Assembly (NCBI RefSeq): GCF_011682235.2
Contig: NZ_CP076718.1
Location: 847,284-911,283 of the forward strand
Direction: 5' to 3'
Source of the DNA: Rhodocaloribacter litoris
GTDB taxonomy: Bacteria > Bacteroidota > Rhodothermia > Rhodothermales > ISCAR-4553
DNA: 64,000 bases
Below are positions 53,446 through 61,891 of this stretch, one piece after another. The translations under genes were made by a program, and so were the position numbers. The notes below the pieces were generated by a model. That model saw only the letters and a list, made by a program, of their open reading frames with translations, was not told the origin of the DNA and searched no databases. How positions within the stretch are numbered: position 1 is the first letter of the stretch; the number at the start of each line of letters is the position of its first letter.

Positions 53446-54606
53446 CTATCGACCGGCCCGGAACGGCACGACGAACTCGGTCCGATCCCACTGGAGGCGC
53501 AGCAACCCGCCCGCCGGGGTCTCGTCCACCAGGATGGTAAAGGGTTCGACGACCGCGTCGAGCTCCCGCCGTTGCATGGGAACACGGCCCAGGTCGCGTT
53601 CGGGATCGTAGGAGGTTCCCCCCTGCCCCGTCTGCCGGTTGATGATCAGCAGGCCGCCGTCGGGCTGCGGGATGGTGAAGAGGGTGTAGGTGCCGGCCGG
53701 CACCTGCAGCTCGCCGAAGACAAGCGGGCGGTCCGTGGTCAGGTGCGTGGCCCGGTTGGCTCCGGTGCGCCACACCTCGCCCCAGGGTACGAGCGCCCCG
53801 AAGATCTCGCGCCCGCGCTTGTACGGCACGCCGTAATCGACCACGATCGTGGCACCATGAACCGTGGCCCGGGCCTCGCCCCGCGTCGACAGGGGGCCGA
53901 ACGACTGCCCGGCGGCGTCGCGCGCGGCGAAGCGCTCGGCCAGGGCTTCCAGATCCACTGCGGGCTGGCGCCGGACGCGGAGCTTGCGCGTCGTGCCGGA
54001 CGCATCCAGCTCGACGAGCCGCCCCGCCGCATCGACGCGGACGCCCATCGTGCCCCGGAACGGATGGGTGACGGTCATCGAGTCGGGACCGGCACGGCGC
54101 ACGACGAACGACATCACGTTCGAGCCGGCAAAGAGGGGTTGCACGAGGCTATCGGCCCCGGCGGCCCGGGCCCGCATGAGCATCAGCTCGAAGGGCCAGT
54201 GGATCATGTCGAGGAAAGGCAGGACGTCCGGCGGCGCCGCCAGGGCCCGGCGCCGCGTCTCCTCCCCGGCGGTGGTGACGATCACGAGGCTGTCCCCCTC
54301 GAACGTGGCCACCTCCTGCCGGGACGGCGGTGCCTCCGGCGGGGCCGTCGCCTCGCGCACGGTCGCCTCGAAGCGGCGGAGCTGCCCCGCCTCGTCGAGC
54401 TCGAGCCGGTACCGGTGCACCGTGGTCACCGGCGTGCGCAAGACCACCTCGGCCTCCATCCCCTCCGGCACGTGCCGGAACCGTTCGACGGCCAGCGTAT
54501 CCTCACCGAGGACGGTGACGAAGGCTCCCTGCCCGGCTTCGTCGCGCGGCGCCGTGTCGCATCCGAAAAGCAAGCCTGCAAGCAGAAACGGGATCAGTAG
54601 ACGCAT
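53446..54606 (-). CDS. DUF2911 lipoprotein
   Basis: 386 residues from ATG 54606. Signal peptide with lipobox LLFGC (C16). The C-terminal half contains GVPYKRGREIFGALVPWGEV and WRTGANRATHLTTDRPLVFG, then VPAGTYTLFTIP, the signature of DUF2911, a family common in Bacteroidota and relatives. The N-terminal half is beta-rich and not recognised. Outer or inner membrane-anchored; function unknown. Confidence 0.85.
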   Translation of the reverse strand: MRLLIPFLLAGLLFGCDTAPRDEAGQGAFVTVLGEDTLAVERFRHVPEGMEAEVVLRTPVTTVHRYRLELDEAGQLRRFEATVREATAPPEAPPSRQEVATFEGDSLVIVTTAGEETRRRALAAPPDVLPFLDMIHWPFELMLMRARAAGADSLVQPLFAGSNVMSFVVRRAGPDSMTVTHPFRGTMGVRVDAAGRLVELDASGTTRKLRVRRQPAVDLEALAERFAARDAAGQSFGPLSTRGEARATVHGATIVVDYGVPYKRGREIFGALVPWGEVWRTGANRATHLTTDRPLVFGELQVPAGTYTLFTIPQPDGGLLIINRQTGQGGTSYDPERDLGRVPMQRRELDAVVEPFTILVDETPAGGLLRLQWDRTEFVVPFRAGR

Positions 54607-54803
54607 GGGTTCGGGGGATTTTTTCTTAACGTCGTCCGAAAAGCGGGCCAACGCGGTGTGGAGCGGGTTCGGCGTCGTGCCCGGAAGGTTCCACAAAATA
54701 GGCGTCCCGGCCCCACACATGGAAGGGGCTTGCCATCAAGCGCGACGACCGGGCCACGAAACGCACCGGGCACGCAACGGAGCGCCGCCCCGGCACGTTC
54801 GCG

Positions 54804-55340
54804 CTAGCGGCCGGCCTCCATCGCCCGCACGTGCTCACCGAACTTCTCCGAGAGGCTTTCGACCTGGGGAACCCGCTCGGACACGTAGTCCCAGGCACGC
54901 GGCAGCACGCCGGCGACCGGATCGTAGAGCACCGATCCCTGCTCGAGTTCTTCCCCCGGCAGTCCCACGTAGTGGAGCACGAGAAAGACGACGCTGAGCG
55001 CCAGGGCGGCCTTGAAGGCCCCGAGCGCCCCACCGCCGAGCCGGTTCAGGAACGTCAGCTTGAGCACGCCCACGAGCCCCTCGACCATCCGCGCCAGCGC
55101 AAAGACGGCGATCTGTATCGCCATGAAAACGAGGATGAATCCCACGAGCGGGGCGATCCGGTCGGAGAGGCCGAGGCTCTCGGCCGCCATGTCCCCCACG
55201 GGCGTCATGAACTGCACCCCCAGGATGAACGCCAGCACCAGGGAGACCACGCTCGCCACCTGCCGGATCAACCCGGTCGAGAAGCCGTGCACCGCCCCGG
55301 CGAGCAGGATGAAGAGGATCAACAGGTCGAGTGTGTTCAT
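54804..55340 (-). CDS. CvpA family membrane protein
   Basis: 178 residues. Four membrane helices; LDLLILFILLAGAVHGFSTG and LIRQVASVVSLVLAFI are the CvpA pattern. Family members are linked to envelope integrity and bile or deoxycholate resistance, and colicin V production in E. coli. Upstream of yqeY on the same strand, perhaps one operon. Confidence 0.88.
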   Translation of the reverse strand: MNTLDLLILFILLAGAVHGFSTGLIRQVASVVSLVLAFILGVQFMTPVGDMAAESLGLSDRIAPLVGFILVFMAIQIAVFALARMVEGLVGVLKLTFLNRLGGGALGAFKAALALSVVFLVLHYVGLPGEELEQGSVLYDPVAGVLPRAWDYVSERVPQVESLSEKFGEHVRAMEAGR

Positions 55341-55364
55341 GACCGGCGTGCGGGGGTTGGAGGA

Positions 55365-55832
55365 TCAGGAGGCCGGTTCGGAGAGCAAGGCCCGTGCCAG
55401 CGCCTGCACCTGGCGGCCGTCGGCCCGGCCGCGCAGGCGTGCCATGGCCGTTCCCATCACCCGGCCCAGGTCGCGCACGGACGTGGCGCCCGTCTCGGCG
55501 ATGACCTGTTGCAGCACCGTACGGATCTCCGCTTCGCCGAGTTGCTCCGGGAGGTAGGTTTCGATCACGGCCAGCTCCTCGCGCTCCTTCGCGGCGAGGT
55601 CCTCCCGGCCCGCCTGCTCATACTGCTCGATGGCATCCCGCCGCTGCTTGGCCTGTTTTTGCAGAACGGCCAGCTCCTGCTCCTCCGTCAGCGTCGCCTC
55701 GCCGCCCGTCCGTTCTTCGATCTCTTTTTCGAGCAGGGCGGCCCGCAACGAACGGATCGTACGCAGCCGCACCGCATCCTTCGTGCGCATCGCCTCTTTC
55801 AGATCTTCCGAAAGCCGCTCCTTCAATGACAT
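55365..55832 (-). CDS. GatB/YqeY domain protein
   Basis: 155 residues, all helical. LKERLSEDLKEAMRTKDAVR, LRTIRSLRAALLEKEIE and the closing GRVMGTAMARLRGRADGRQV match the YqeY family, related to the tail domain of the GatB amidotransferase subunit. Role not established; may act on tRNA. Confidence 0.93.
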   Translation of the reverse strand: MSLKERLSEDLKEAMRTKDAVRLRTIRSLRAALLEKEIEERTGGEATLTEEQELAVLQKQAKQRRDAIEQYEQAGREDLAAKEREELAVIETYLPEQLGEAEIRTVLQQVIAETGATSVRDLGRVMGTAMARLRGRADGRQVQALARALLSEPAS

Positions 55833-55951
55833 GGTCGTACGCGATTGAAACAGACAGAATGTCCCTGCAAGGTAACGAATCCTCCCCGAAATTGGGATGC
55901 GACAGGGCAGGATTCCGGACGAGCCGGCCCGTTCCCGTAAAAGCGTTCGGG

Positions 55952-55985
55952 CGGGCGGAAGCGGGCTTCAGCGCAGGAGGAGCCG
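55952..55985. repeat. Direct repeat, left copy (34 bp) flanking the toxin-antitoxin-like cassette
   Basis: 34 bases (beginning CGGGCGGAAGCGGG) identical to 56594-56627. The right copy contains the stop codon and last codons of the PEGA-like gene; this left copy is not part of any gene. The two copies bracket the low-GC cassette. Confidence 0.9.
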
Positions 55986-55999
55986 CCGTCACTTCTCTC

Positions 56000-56215
56000 T
56001 CACGCGACCCGTGCAGAAAACCCCATTTCCAGATCGATAGCACGCAGTACTCTTTGGATCTTATCTACCTCCTTCTTTTCGAAATAAGCTTCGCCGCACT
56101 GCGTGCACACCCATGCCGGCAGCGCATGCCAGTGGATATGATACCCGTTCCTATCAACCGAGAACGGGGCTCTTTTCTTCTCCATCCTGCCCTGGCAGTA
56201 CATACATTCCATCAA
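56000..56215 (-). CDS. YgiT-type zinc finger protein, antitoxin-like
   Basis: 71 residues. Two CxxC knuckles, CMYCQG and CTQCGE, form a zinc-binding domain as in the N-terminal part of MqsA/YgiT. The C-terminus FEKKEVDKIQRVLRAIDLEM is helical; the DNA-binding HTH of full MqsA is absent. Its ATG overlaps the stop of the upstream DUF4258-like gene by four bases, the usual order for this pair. Lower GC than the neighbours. Confidence 0.8.
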   Translation of the reverse strand: MMECMYCQGRMEKKRAPFSVDRNGYHIHWHALPAWVCTQCGEAYFEKKEVDKIQRVLRAIDLEMGFSARVA

Positions 56216-56454
56216 ACCTTCCTCCGCTTAAAATCCTCCGACCATACCTCTGGGTCGGGAACATAAGCCGTTATGATCGCAAAGTATTCGTCTTTTGGGA
56301 CACAGACCACATGCACGGCCCGCCTGCCTGTCCCATAGCCCAGCATCAAGCAGCTATGCCCTCGCCGGTCCTCTGGATAATCCTCAATCACCTCTCCGTT
56401 CCAGATCACGTCTTCGATCTCCTCCGAGGAAATCATTCGATCCGGCCGGGACAT
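56212..56454 (-). CDS. DUF4258-like protein, probably truncated by a frameshift
   Basis: 80 residues from ATG 56454. ISSEEIEDVIWNGEVIEDYP and CLMLGYGTGRRAVHVVCVPK match DUF4258, a RelE-like fold often paired with YgiT zinc fingers. In the same frame before the ATG comes LSHAIRP, the conserved HAxxRM part, but then a stop. In the next frame IQQKVREAASKRI, behind a GTG at 56525, reads like the missing N-terminus. One lost base near 56477-56485 would explain this. Confidence 0.7.
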   Translation of the reverse strand: MSRPDRMISSEEIEDVIWNGEVIEDYPEDRRGHSCLMLGYGTGRRAVHVVCVPKDEYFAIITAYVPDPEVWSEDFKRRKV

Positions 56455-56593
56455 CGGGCGAATGGCATGAGACAGGAAAAGATCCGCTTCGATGCAGCCT
56501 CTCTAACCTTCTGTTGAATATCCACTGCAAAGATGGGTTTGCGCCAACGGCGTAAGCTCACGTCTCTGCAGCGTGTTGATCAAGCCGTTGTCC

Positions 56594-56627
56594 CGGGCGG
56601 AAGCGGGCTTCAGCGCAGGAGGAGCCG
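56594..56627. repeat. Direct repeat, right copy (34 bp), overlapping the 3' end of the PEGA-like gene
   Basis: Identical to 55952-55985. It includes the TGA stop (56610-56612 on the + strand as TCA) and the last codons of the gene at 56610-57404. This is the pattern left when an element enters a gene end and restores it. Confidence 0.9.
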
Positions 56628-57404
56628 GATGGCGAAGAAGCCGAGGCTGATCTGGCTGACGCCGAGGGCGATGCCGGAATAGAGGTCATAGCGTTCGATG
56701 GCCGGGCGCAGGCGCGGGTCGCCGGTCCTCTGGTAGTGGTCGAACCGCCGGTCGGCTTTCATCTTGAAATGCACGGCCAGGGCGCCGGCCGCGAGCGCCG
56801 TTCCGACGGCAGCGTAATCGATCCAGGCCCGGTGTTTCCCCGGCGGCTGCCAGTCCACCTCGGCGCCCGGGAAGGCGGCCGCGGCTGCTGCCACCGGCGT
56901 CAGGGCGACCACGTGCCGGTTCCAGAGGGCCGTGCCGGCCGGCCGGCGTTCCCGCTCGAACCCCGGCAGGTCGATCACCAGGTCCCCCTGGAGCGGGGCC
57001 GGACTCCGGTACGTGAGGGGCGTCTCACCCAGGCGGACCCGGCCGCTGTCCGTTGCCAGGTAGACGGGCGCCCCGAACGGAATGGACTCGACGCGGTAGT
57101 GATACGGGAAAGGCAGGTGGAGCCGGAGCGTGTCGCCGGGTGGCAGGGCCGCCAGGTCGACCTGCCGGGGTTCGATCGTCCAGGCGTCGACCGCCGGTGG
57201 TACGAGACGAAGCACGCGCACGCCGGGCGGAAGCGTAAAGACCGCCCTGGAGGCCGGCCCCAGCCAGAGCGAATCCGCAAAGACCATGGCCTTTGGCTCG
57301 TTCGTCTCCAGGACGAGCACCGCCCCCCCCTGGGCGACGGCGTCGCCGGAGAGGCCCGGCAACCCGGCGATCAGACTCGAGACGAGCAAGACGATCCTGC
57401 GCAT
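56610..57404 (-). CDS. Secreted PEGA-like protein, function unknown
   Basis: 264 residues. Signal peptide 1-24 (ending DAVAQ). Two PEGA-like beta units: VLVLETNEPKAMVFADSLWL and FGAPVYLATDSGRVRLGETP with LTYRS. C-terminal helices (WIDYAAVGTALAAGALAVHF and SGIALGVSQISLGFFAIRLL) look membrane-inserted. Probably envelope. The last codons lie within the 34 bp direct repeat, so the present C-terminus may be the original one regenerated by insertion. Confidence 0.65.
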   Translation of the reverse strand: MRRIVLLVSSLIAGLPGLSGDAVAQGGAVLVLETNEPKAMVFADSLWLGPASRAVFTLPPGVRVLRLVPPAVDAWTIEPRQVDLAALPPGDTLRLHLPFPYHYRVESIPFGAPVYLATDSGRVRLGETPLTYRSPAPLQGDLVIDLPGFERERRPAGTALWNRHVVALTPVAAAAAAFPGAEVDWQPPGKHRAWIDYAAVGTALAAGALAVHFKMKADRRFDHYQRTGDPRLRPAIERYDLYSGIALGVSQISLGFFAIRLLLR

Positions 57405-57424
57405 AGCCGTTTGAAAAGATCGGT

Positions 57425-58681
57425 TCAGCGGGTGCCGGCCGGCGGGCCGGTGTGCGGGACGAAGGCGTACACCGCATGCGGCTCGGCCAGCACGACGAGC
57501 AGGCCGTCCCGCGCCGCCATCGCGGACTTGACCCGTCCTTCGAGCCGGTATTCCCAGGTCTTCATGCCGTCGGACCGGTTGACGGCATAGAGCATCCGCC
57601 CCATCGTGCCCACATAGATGGTCTCGCGAGTCAGGAGCGGCGGGGCGGTGATGGCATCGGGCGCGGCGAAGGTCCAGCGCACCTGCCCGGTGGCGGCGTC
57701 GAGCAGGCGGAGGACGCCGTCCGAACCGCCGACGGCGAGGTCGCGGCCGTCAAGGGCGGGCGCGGCCAGGCGCACGGTCGTGTCCGGCACGGCGAAGGTC
57801 CAGCGCACCTGCCCGGTGGCGGCCTCCAGGGCCAGCAGGCGCCCGCGCGTGGTGGCGAAGAAGAGCGTGGCGCCGTCGGTCGTGGGGGTCACCTCGACGG
57901 GCCGGCCCAGGTGCCGTGTCCAGACCGGGGTGCCGTCCCCGGGACGCAGGGCCGCCACCCGGCCCTGTTCGTCGACGACGACGACGCGGCCGGCGGGGTC
58001 CGAGGGGTCGGATCCGGTAGCCACCGGCGTTGCCAGCACGGCGGCTCCGCCGCGCGTACCGGTCGTCTCATGCAGCCGGCGCGTCCAGCGGGTCTCCCCC
58101 GTGCGGGCGTCGAGGGCCCAGACGGTGCCCTCGACGTCGGCGACAAAGAGGGTCTGGCCCAGCAACAACACACCGGCCTCGATGGGCGGCGCCTTCCGGA
58201 GCGACCAGACCTCCGCCGGGCGGGCCAGGTCGAGCGCGCGCAGCACCTTGCCGCCCCAGGCCACCGGCACGTACAGCAGCCCGTGCCCGACGGCCGGCGT
58301 CCCATCGACCGCCTCCCCGACGCCCTGGGTGCCGATCTTCTTGCCGTCGGCGACCCGGATGCCATGCACCTCCCCGTGCCGCGTCGCCACCAGGACGGAC
58401 TCGCCGAGCAGCAGCGGCGACACCGGCCCGAAGCCTCCCCCTGCGTCATACGTCCAGGCCAGATCCAGCGGGGGGTTCAACGGCACATCCACCGCGTGCC
58501 CGCGCCGGGGCGAATCGCCCTCGGTCAGCCAGTCGCTCTCCCGGACGAGGGCCGGGCGCTCCAGCCGGAGGGCCGTGCAGCCGGTGCCGAGCAGCAGCAC
58601 CGCCGGCAGCACCACCAGGTACCCGGCAACCCTGCCCCCGCCTTTCCTCCCGTTCTTCATCACCCCTGGCAACGACATCAC
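57425..58681 (-). CDS. PQQ-type beta-propeller lipoprotein
   Basis: 418 residues. Signal peptide with lipobox LLGTGC (C35, or C28 if the start is the Met at 58660). Several blades of the form VWALDARTGETRWTRRL, LLALEAATGQVRWTF and LRLLDAATGQVRWTF make a PQQ-like propeller, as in BamB. BamB works in outer membrane protein assembly, and the gene ends up directly behind an outer membrane barrel protein gene (3-base gap), so the two may work together; this is inferred. Confidence 0.8.
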   Translation of the reverse strand: MMSLPGVMKNGRKGGGRVAGYLVVLPAVLLLGTGCTALRLERPALVRESDWLTEGDSPRRGHAVDVPLNPPLDLAWTYDAGGGFGPVSPLLLGESVLVATRHGEVHGIRVADGKKIGTQGVGEAVDGTPAVGHGLLYVPVAWGGKVLRALDLARPAEVWSLRKAPPIEAGVLLLGQTLFVADVEGTVWALDARTGETRWTRRLHETTGTRGGAAVLATPVATGSDPSDPAGRVVVVDEQGRVAALRPGDGTPVWTRHLGRPVEVTPTTDGATLFFATTRGRLLALEAATGQVRWTFAVPDTTVRLAAPALDGRDLAVGGSDGVLRLLDAATGQVRWTFAAPDAITAPPLLTRETIYVGTMGRMLYAVNRSDGMKTWEYRLEGRVKSAMAARDGLLVVLAEPHAVYAFVPHTGPPAGTR

Positions 58682-58684
58682 GGC

Positions 58685-61648
58685 TCAGAAATCGAAACCG
58701 AAGAAAAACTGTTTGAACGTCTTATCCCGTCGCGAGAAGCCATCACGGAAGCGGTACCCGATGTCGTAGCGCAGCACAAAGGCCCCGAAGAGGTTGAGCC
58801 GGAAGCCGATACCGGTCGACCCCAGCGTCTCCCCGGCGAAGATCTCCGGGACGCGGTCGTGATAGCCGTCATTCCAGGCGTGGGCGGCATCGAAGAAGAG
58901 GGCGCCGCGCAGGTTGGCGATGCCGAAGGGAGCCAGGATCGGGAAAAGGACGGAGGGGGCCTTCAGGATCGGAAAACGCAGCTCGTGCGAGGTGAACCAC
59001 ATCTTCTTGCCGCGCACGTCGAGGAAGGGGAAGCCGCGCAGGTCCCAGCTTCCGCCGAGGACATACAGGCGGGCTTCTCGGCCCTGGTTCCACCGCCCCA
59101 TCACCCAGGAGGCCAGCGTCACGTCCGAGGTGATCCGGAGGTAATGGCGCACGTCGGCGATCAGGCTGAAGTAGCTGACATTCGAGTACAGCACGTCGGT
59201 GGTGTAAGCCAGCGTCAGGCGCCCGCGCCACCCGTCGATGGGCCCGTTGTAGTGATAGAGGGCGTTGTCGTGCACGAGCGAAAGGCCGGTCGAGAGCAGG
59301 AGGGCGTCGCGGTCGATGTTGCGGATGGCGATCTCCTTGTTGCTCCAGTTGAGTGACGAGCTTACCTCCAGCCGCCGGAACTTCGAGATGGGGTAGCTGA
59401 CCGAGCCGAAGCCGCCGTAGATGGTTTCATAGACGAAGGGGAACTCGGTGGGCGCATCGGGATCGGTGATGTCGTAGCGCCGGCCGCTGAAGCGGTAGAG
59501 ACCGTAGCCGATGTTGGTGCGCCGGTGGAGCTGGAAGCGGGCGACGGAAAAGCTGAGGCTCTTGAGGAAGTCGTCGCGGGTACTGCCGGTGTTGTACAGG
59601 GTCAGGAAGAGGTGGTCGTCGCCGAGCATGTCGGAGAAGGCAAGCACGGCCCCGCCCGTCGTTCCGAGGACGGGACTCTGGCTGACGACGCCCTGTGCGA
59701 TGTCCAGCTTGAATTTCTTCTTGTAGGGCGAGCGTGTGGCGCCGCCCTCACCGAGATCGACTTGCCCGAAGGCCCAGGAGGGGCCGGTCCGGGCCAGGTC
59801 GACGTCCACCTTCTCTTTCGGATAGGCCAGGAGCGAGTCGAGGCCGGTCAGGGCCCGGATGGTGAAGCGCAGTCCTTCGAAGCTGGTAAAGAGCACGTTG
59901 CCGGCATCGGTCCAGACCGGGTCGAAGGCGGCGGTGGTGAGGTTGGTGAGGCGATAGAGGGTGCGGGTGGTAGCAGGCCGCAGGGCCGCCCCGGTCGCGT
60001 CGGGGTCGGCGGCCGAGGCGACGGCCGGGACATCGCCCAGGGCCTGCGTCATGTCCGCCACCCAGAGGTCCTGCGGCCCGTAGCGGCCGGTGCTGTCCTG
60101 GAAGGTGCTGGTGAAGATGAGGTGGCGGCCGTCCGGGCTCCAGCGCGGCGAGAAGTCGTGCCGCTTTCCGAAGGTGACATAGCGGACGTGGCCGGTTTCG
60201 AGGTCGTAGGTAAAGAGGTTATAGTATCCATGACGCCCCTCCGAGGTGCGGTCCGAGGAGAAGGCGATCCAGCGGCCGTCCGGGCTCCAGGCGGGATCGC
60301 GGTCGTCGTAGGGGTCGTCGGTGAGGCGCTGCAGCGCGCCCCGGTCCATGTGATAGACGTACAGGTCGCTGTAGCCGCTCCGGTCGATGGAGGAGAAGAC
60401 GAGCCGCCGGCCGTCCGGGCTCCAGGCAGGCGAGTAGATGGCGATGAGGTCTTCGAACTCGTACGTCGGCCCCAGCGCATCGGCAACCAGGTCGTAGACG
60501 TGGATGACGTCCCGGCCGCCGCTCTGCGTGACGAAGGCCAGCTTCCCCTGAGGCGAGATGCTGATCCGGCTCTCGAGCAGGTGGAACGCTTCGAAACGGT
60601 CGCTGCGTTCCCCGTGGATGAGCACCTCCGGCTCCCCGACCGGGCGGAGGCGCTCGTCGACGGCGACCGCATACACGTTGCTGTAGCCGGTCTTGTTACC
60701 CACGAAATAGACTTTCCGGGTGCCGTCCGGAAAGCGGAAATAGTCCGGCTTGCCGTTGAAGCCTTCGACCGCCACGCCCCCCGCCAGCAGCGACGGCGCC
60801 TCGACGTCCTCCAGATGCGGGTAATACTGCGCCTTCAGCCAGGCCTCCCACCGCTGCCCGATGGTGCGGTAGTCCTCCTTCAGCGTGTATTCCATCACCT
60901 TCTCGAAGTTGCGGTCCACCCACACGTTCTCGATCAGCCGGAGGAGCTTCTCCTCGCCGTACGTCTCGGAAATGAAGCGGCACAGCGCCTCGCCCTGCTT
61001 GTACATCACGAAGGAGCCGTAGATGCGGAAGATGTCCGGCAACGGGACGAGGTAGTTGGCAAAGAGGGCGTCCCGGATGACCATCTCGTGCTGGTAGTCC
61101 GGCGGCCCTGACCAGTACTCGGCGAGCCCTTCGGTGAACCACAGCGGCACGAACCGGTCCGGCGGCTTGCGGTGGTCGCGCAGCACCCGCAGGATCTTGT
61201 TGTAGGTGAAGACGTGCACGAGTTCGTGACGCACGACCCGGCGGAACCGGTGGAGGTTGCCGTTGGCCGGGATGACCACCCGGCCTTTGAGAAATTCGAA
61301 GAACCCGCCGACCCCGTCCGGGATGAACCCCGGCGTCGTGTTGGTCTGCTTGAAATGCAGGTTCGAGGAATAGAAGATGATGGGGGTCCGGTGGTTCAGG
61401 GAGAAGTTGAACCGGTTCTGCAGCTCACGGTACGCTTCCTCGGCGAAGAAGGCGCCCTGGCGGGCCAGCTCCAGCATTTCGGGATAATAGTAGATGTCGA
61501 AATGCTCGGTGTGGAGCACCATCCAGTCGAAATCCTCATACTGAACCTTGTTTCGGCCGAAGTGATAGCCATACTGCCCCGCGACCGGCAGGACCGGAAG
61601 GAGCAGCAGGAGCGAGAGAAAACCGATACGAAGCCGTCGAGGTGCCAT
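58685..61648 (-). CDS. Fusion of metalloprotease-like domain, TolB-like propeller and outer-membrane beta-barrel
   Basis: 987 residues from ATG 61648; signal peptide ends near VAGQ. Part one (about 25-290) is a gluzincin-like domain with HELVH (141-145) and a downstream E in FTEGLAEYW. Part two (about 300-600) has PD40/TolB propeller repeats: YSPAWSPDGRRLVFSS, DPAWSPDGRWIAFSSD, FSPRWSPDGRHLIFTS. Part three (about 690-987) is a barrel of alternating strands ending in F (FFFGFDF), like BamA-type surface antigens. No family name is assigned. Confidence 0.85.
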   Translation of the reverse strand: MAPRRLRIGFLSLLLLLPVLPVAGQYGYHFGRNKVQYEDFDWMVLHTEHFDIYYYPEMLELARQGAFFAEEAYRELQNRFNFSLNHRTPIIFYSSNLHFKQTNTTPGFIPDGVGGFFEFLKGRVVIPANGNLHRFRRVVRHELVHVFTYNKILRVLRDHRKPPDRFVPLWFTEGLAEYWSGPPDYQHEMVIRDALFANYLVPLPDIFRIYGSFVMYKQGEALCRFISETYGEEKLLRLIENVWVDRNFEKVMEYTLKEDYRTIGQRWEAWLKAQYYPHLEDVEAPSLLAGGVAVEGFNGKPDYFRFPDGTRKVYFVGNKTGYSNVYAVAVDERLRPVGEPEVLIHGERSDRFEAFHLLESRISISPQGKLAFVTQSGGRDVIHVYDLVADALGPTYEFEDLIAIYSPAWSPDGRRLVFSSIDRSGYSDLYVYHMDRGALQRLTDDPYDDRDPAWSPDGRWIAFSSDRTSEGRHGYYNLFTYDLETGHVRYVTFGKRHDFSPRWSPDGRHLIFTSTFQDSTGRYGPQDLWVADMTQALGDVPAVASAADPDATGAALRPATTRTLYRLTNLTTAAFDPVWTDAGNVLFTSFEGLRFTIRALTGLDSLLAYPKEKVDVDLARTGPSWAFGQVDLGEGGATRSPYKKKFKLDIAQGVVSQSPVLGTTGGAVLAFSDMLGDDHLFLTLYNTGSTRDDFLKSLSFSVARFQLHRRTNIGYGLYRFSGRRYDITDPDAPTEFPFVYETIYGGFGSVSYPISKFRRLEVSSSLNWSNKEIAIRNIDRDALLLSTGLSLVHDNALYHYNGPIDGWRGRLTLAYTTDVLYSNVSYFSLIADVRHYLRITSDVTLASWVMGRWNQGREARLYVLGGSWDLRGFPFLDVRGKKMWFTSHELRFPILKAPSVLFPILAPFGIANLRGALFFDAAHAWNDGYHDRVPEIFAGETLGSTGIGFRLNLFGAFVLRYDIGYRFRDGFSRRDKTFKQFFFGFDF

Positions 61649-61891
61649 AGCCACACGTAGACCGGTAGGATCGCATCGCCTTGCCCGTGGCGGGCCGGAG
61701 CCGGAGAGGCCCTTTTTCGGGCAACGGGCAAGCACAAACGTCGTTCCCAAGGTAACGGAAATATACCCGCTTAGCCAGGGCATTTCGCGTGCGCCGTTCC
61801 GGATCGGGGACGGCCGGGCAGCGGTCCACGCCGAACGGCCCGGACGACCCGGTGAACGGCACGGGACCCGCGTGCCGGTGCCTGCGCCGCG

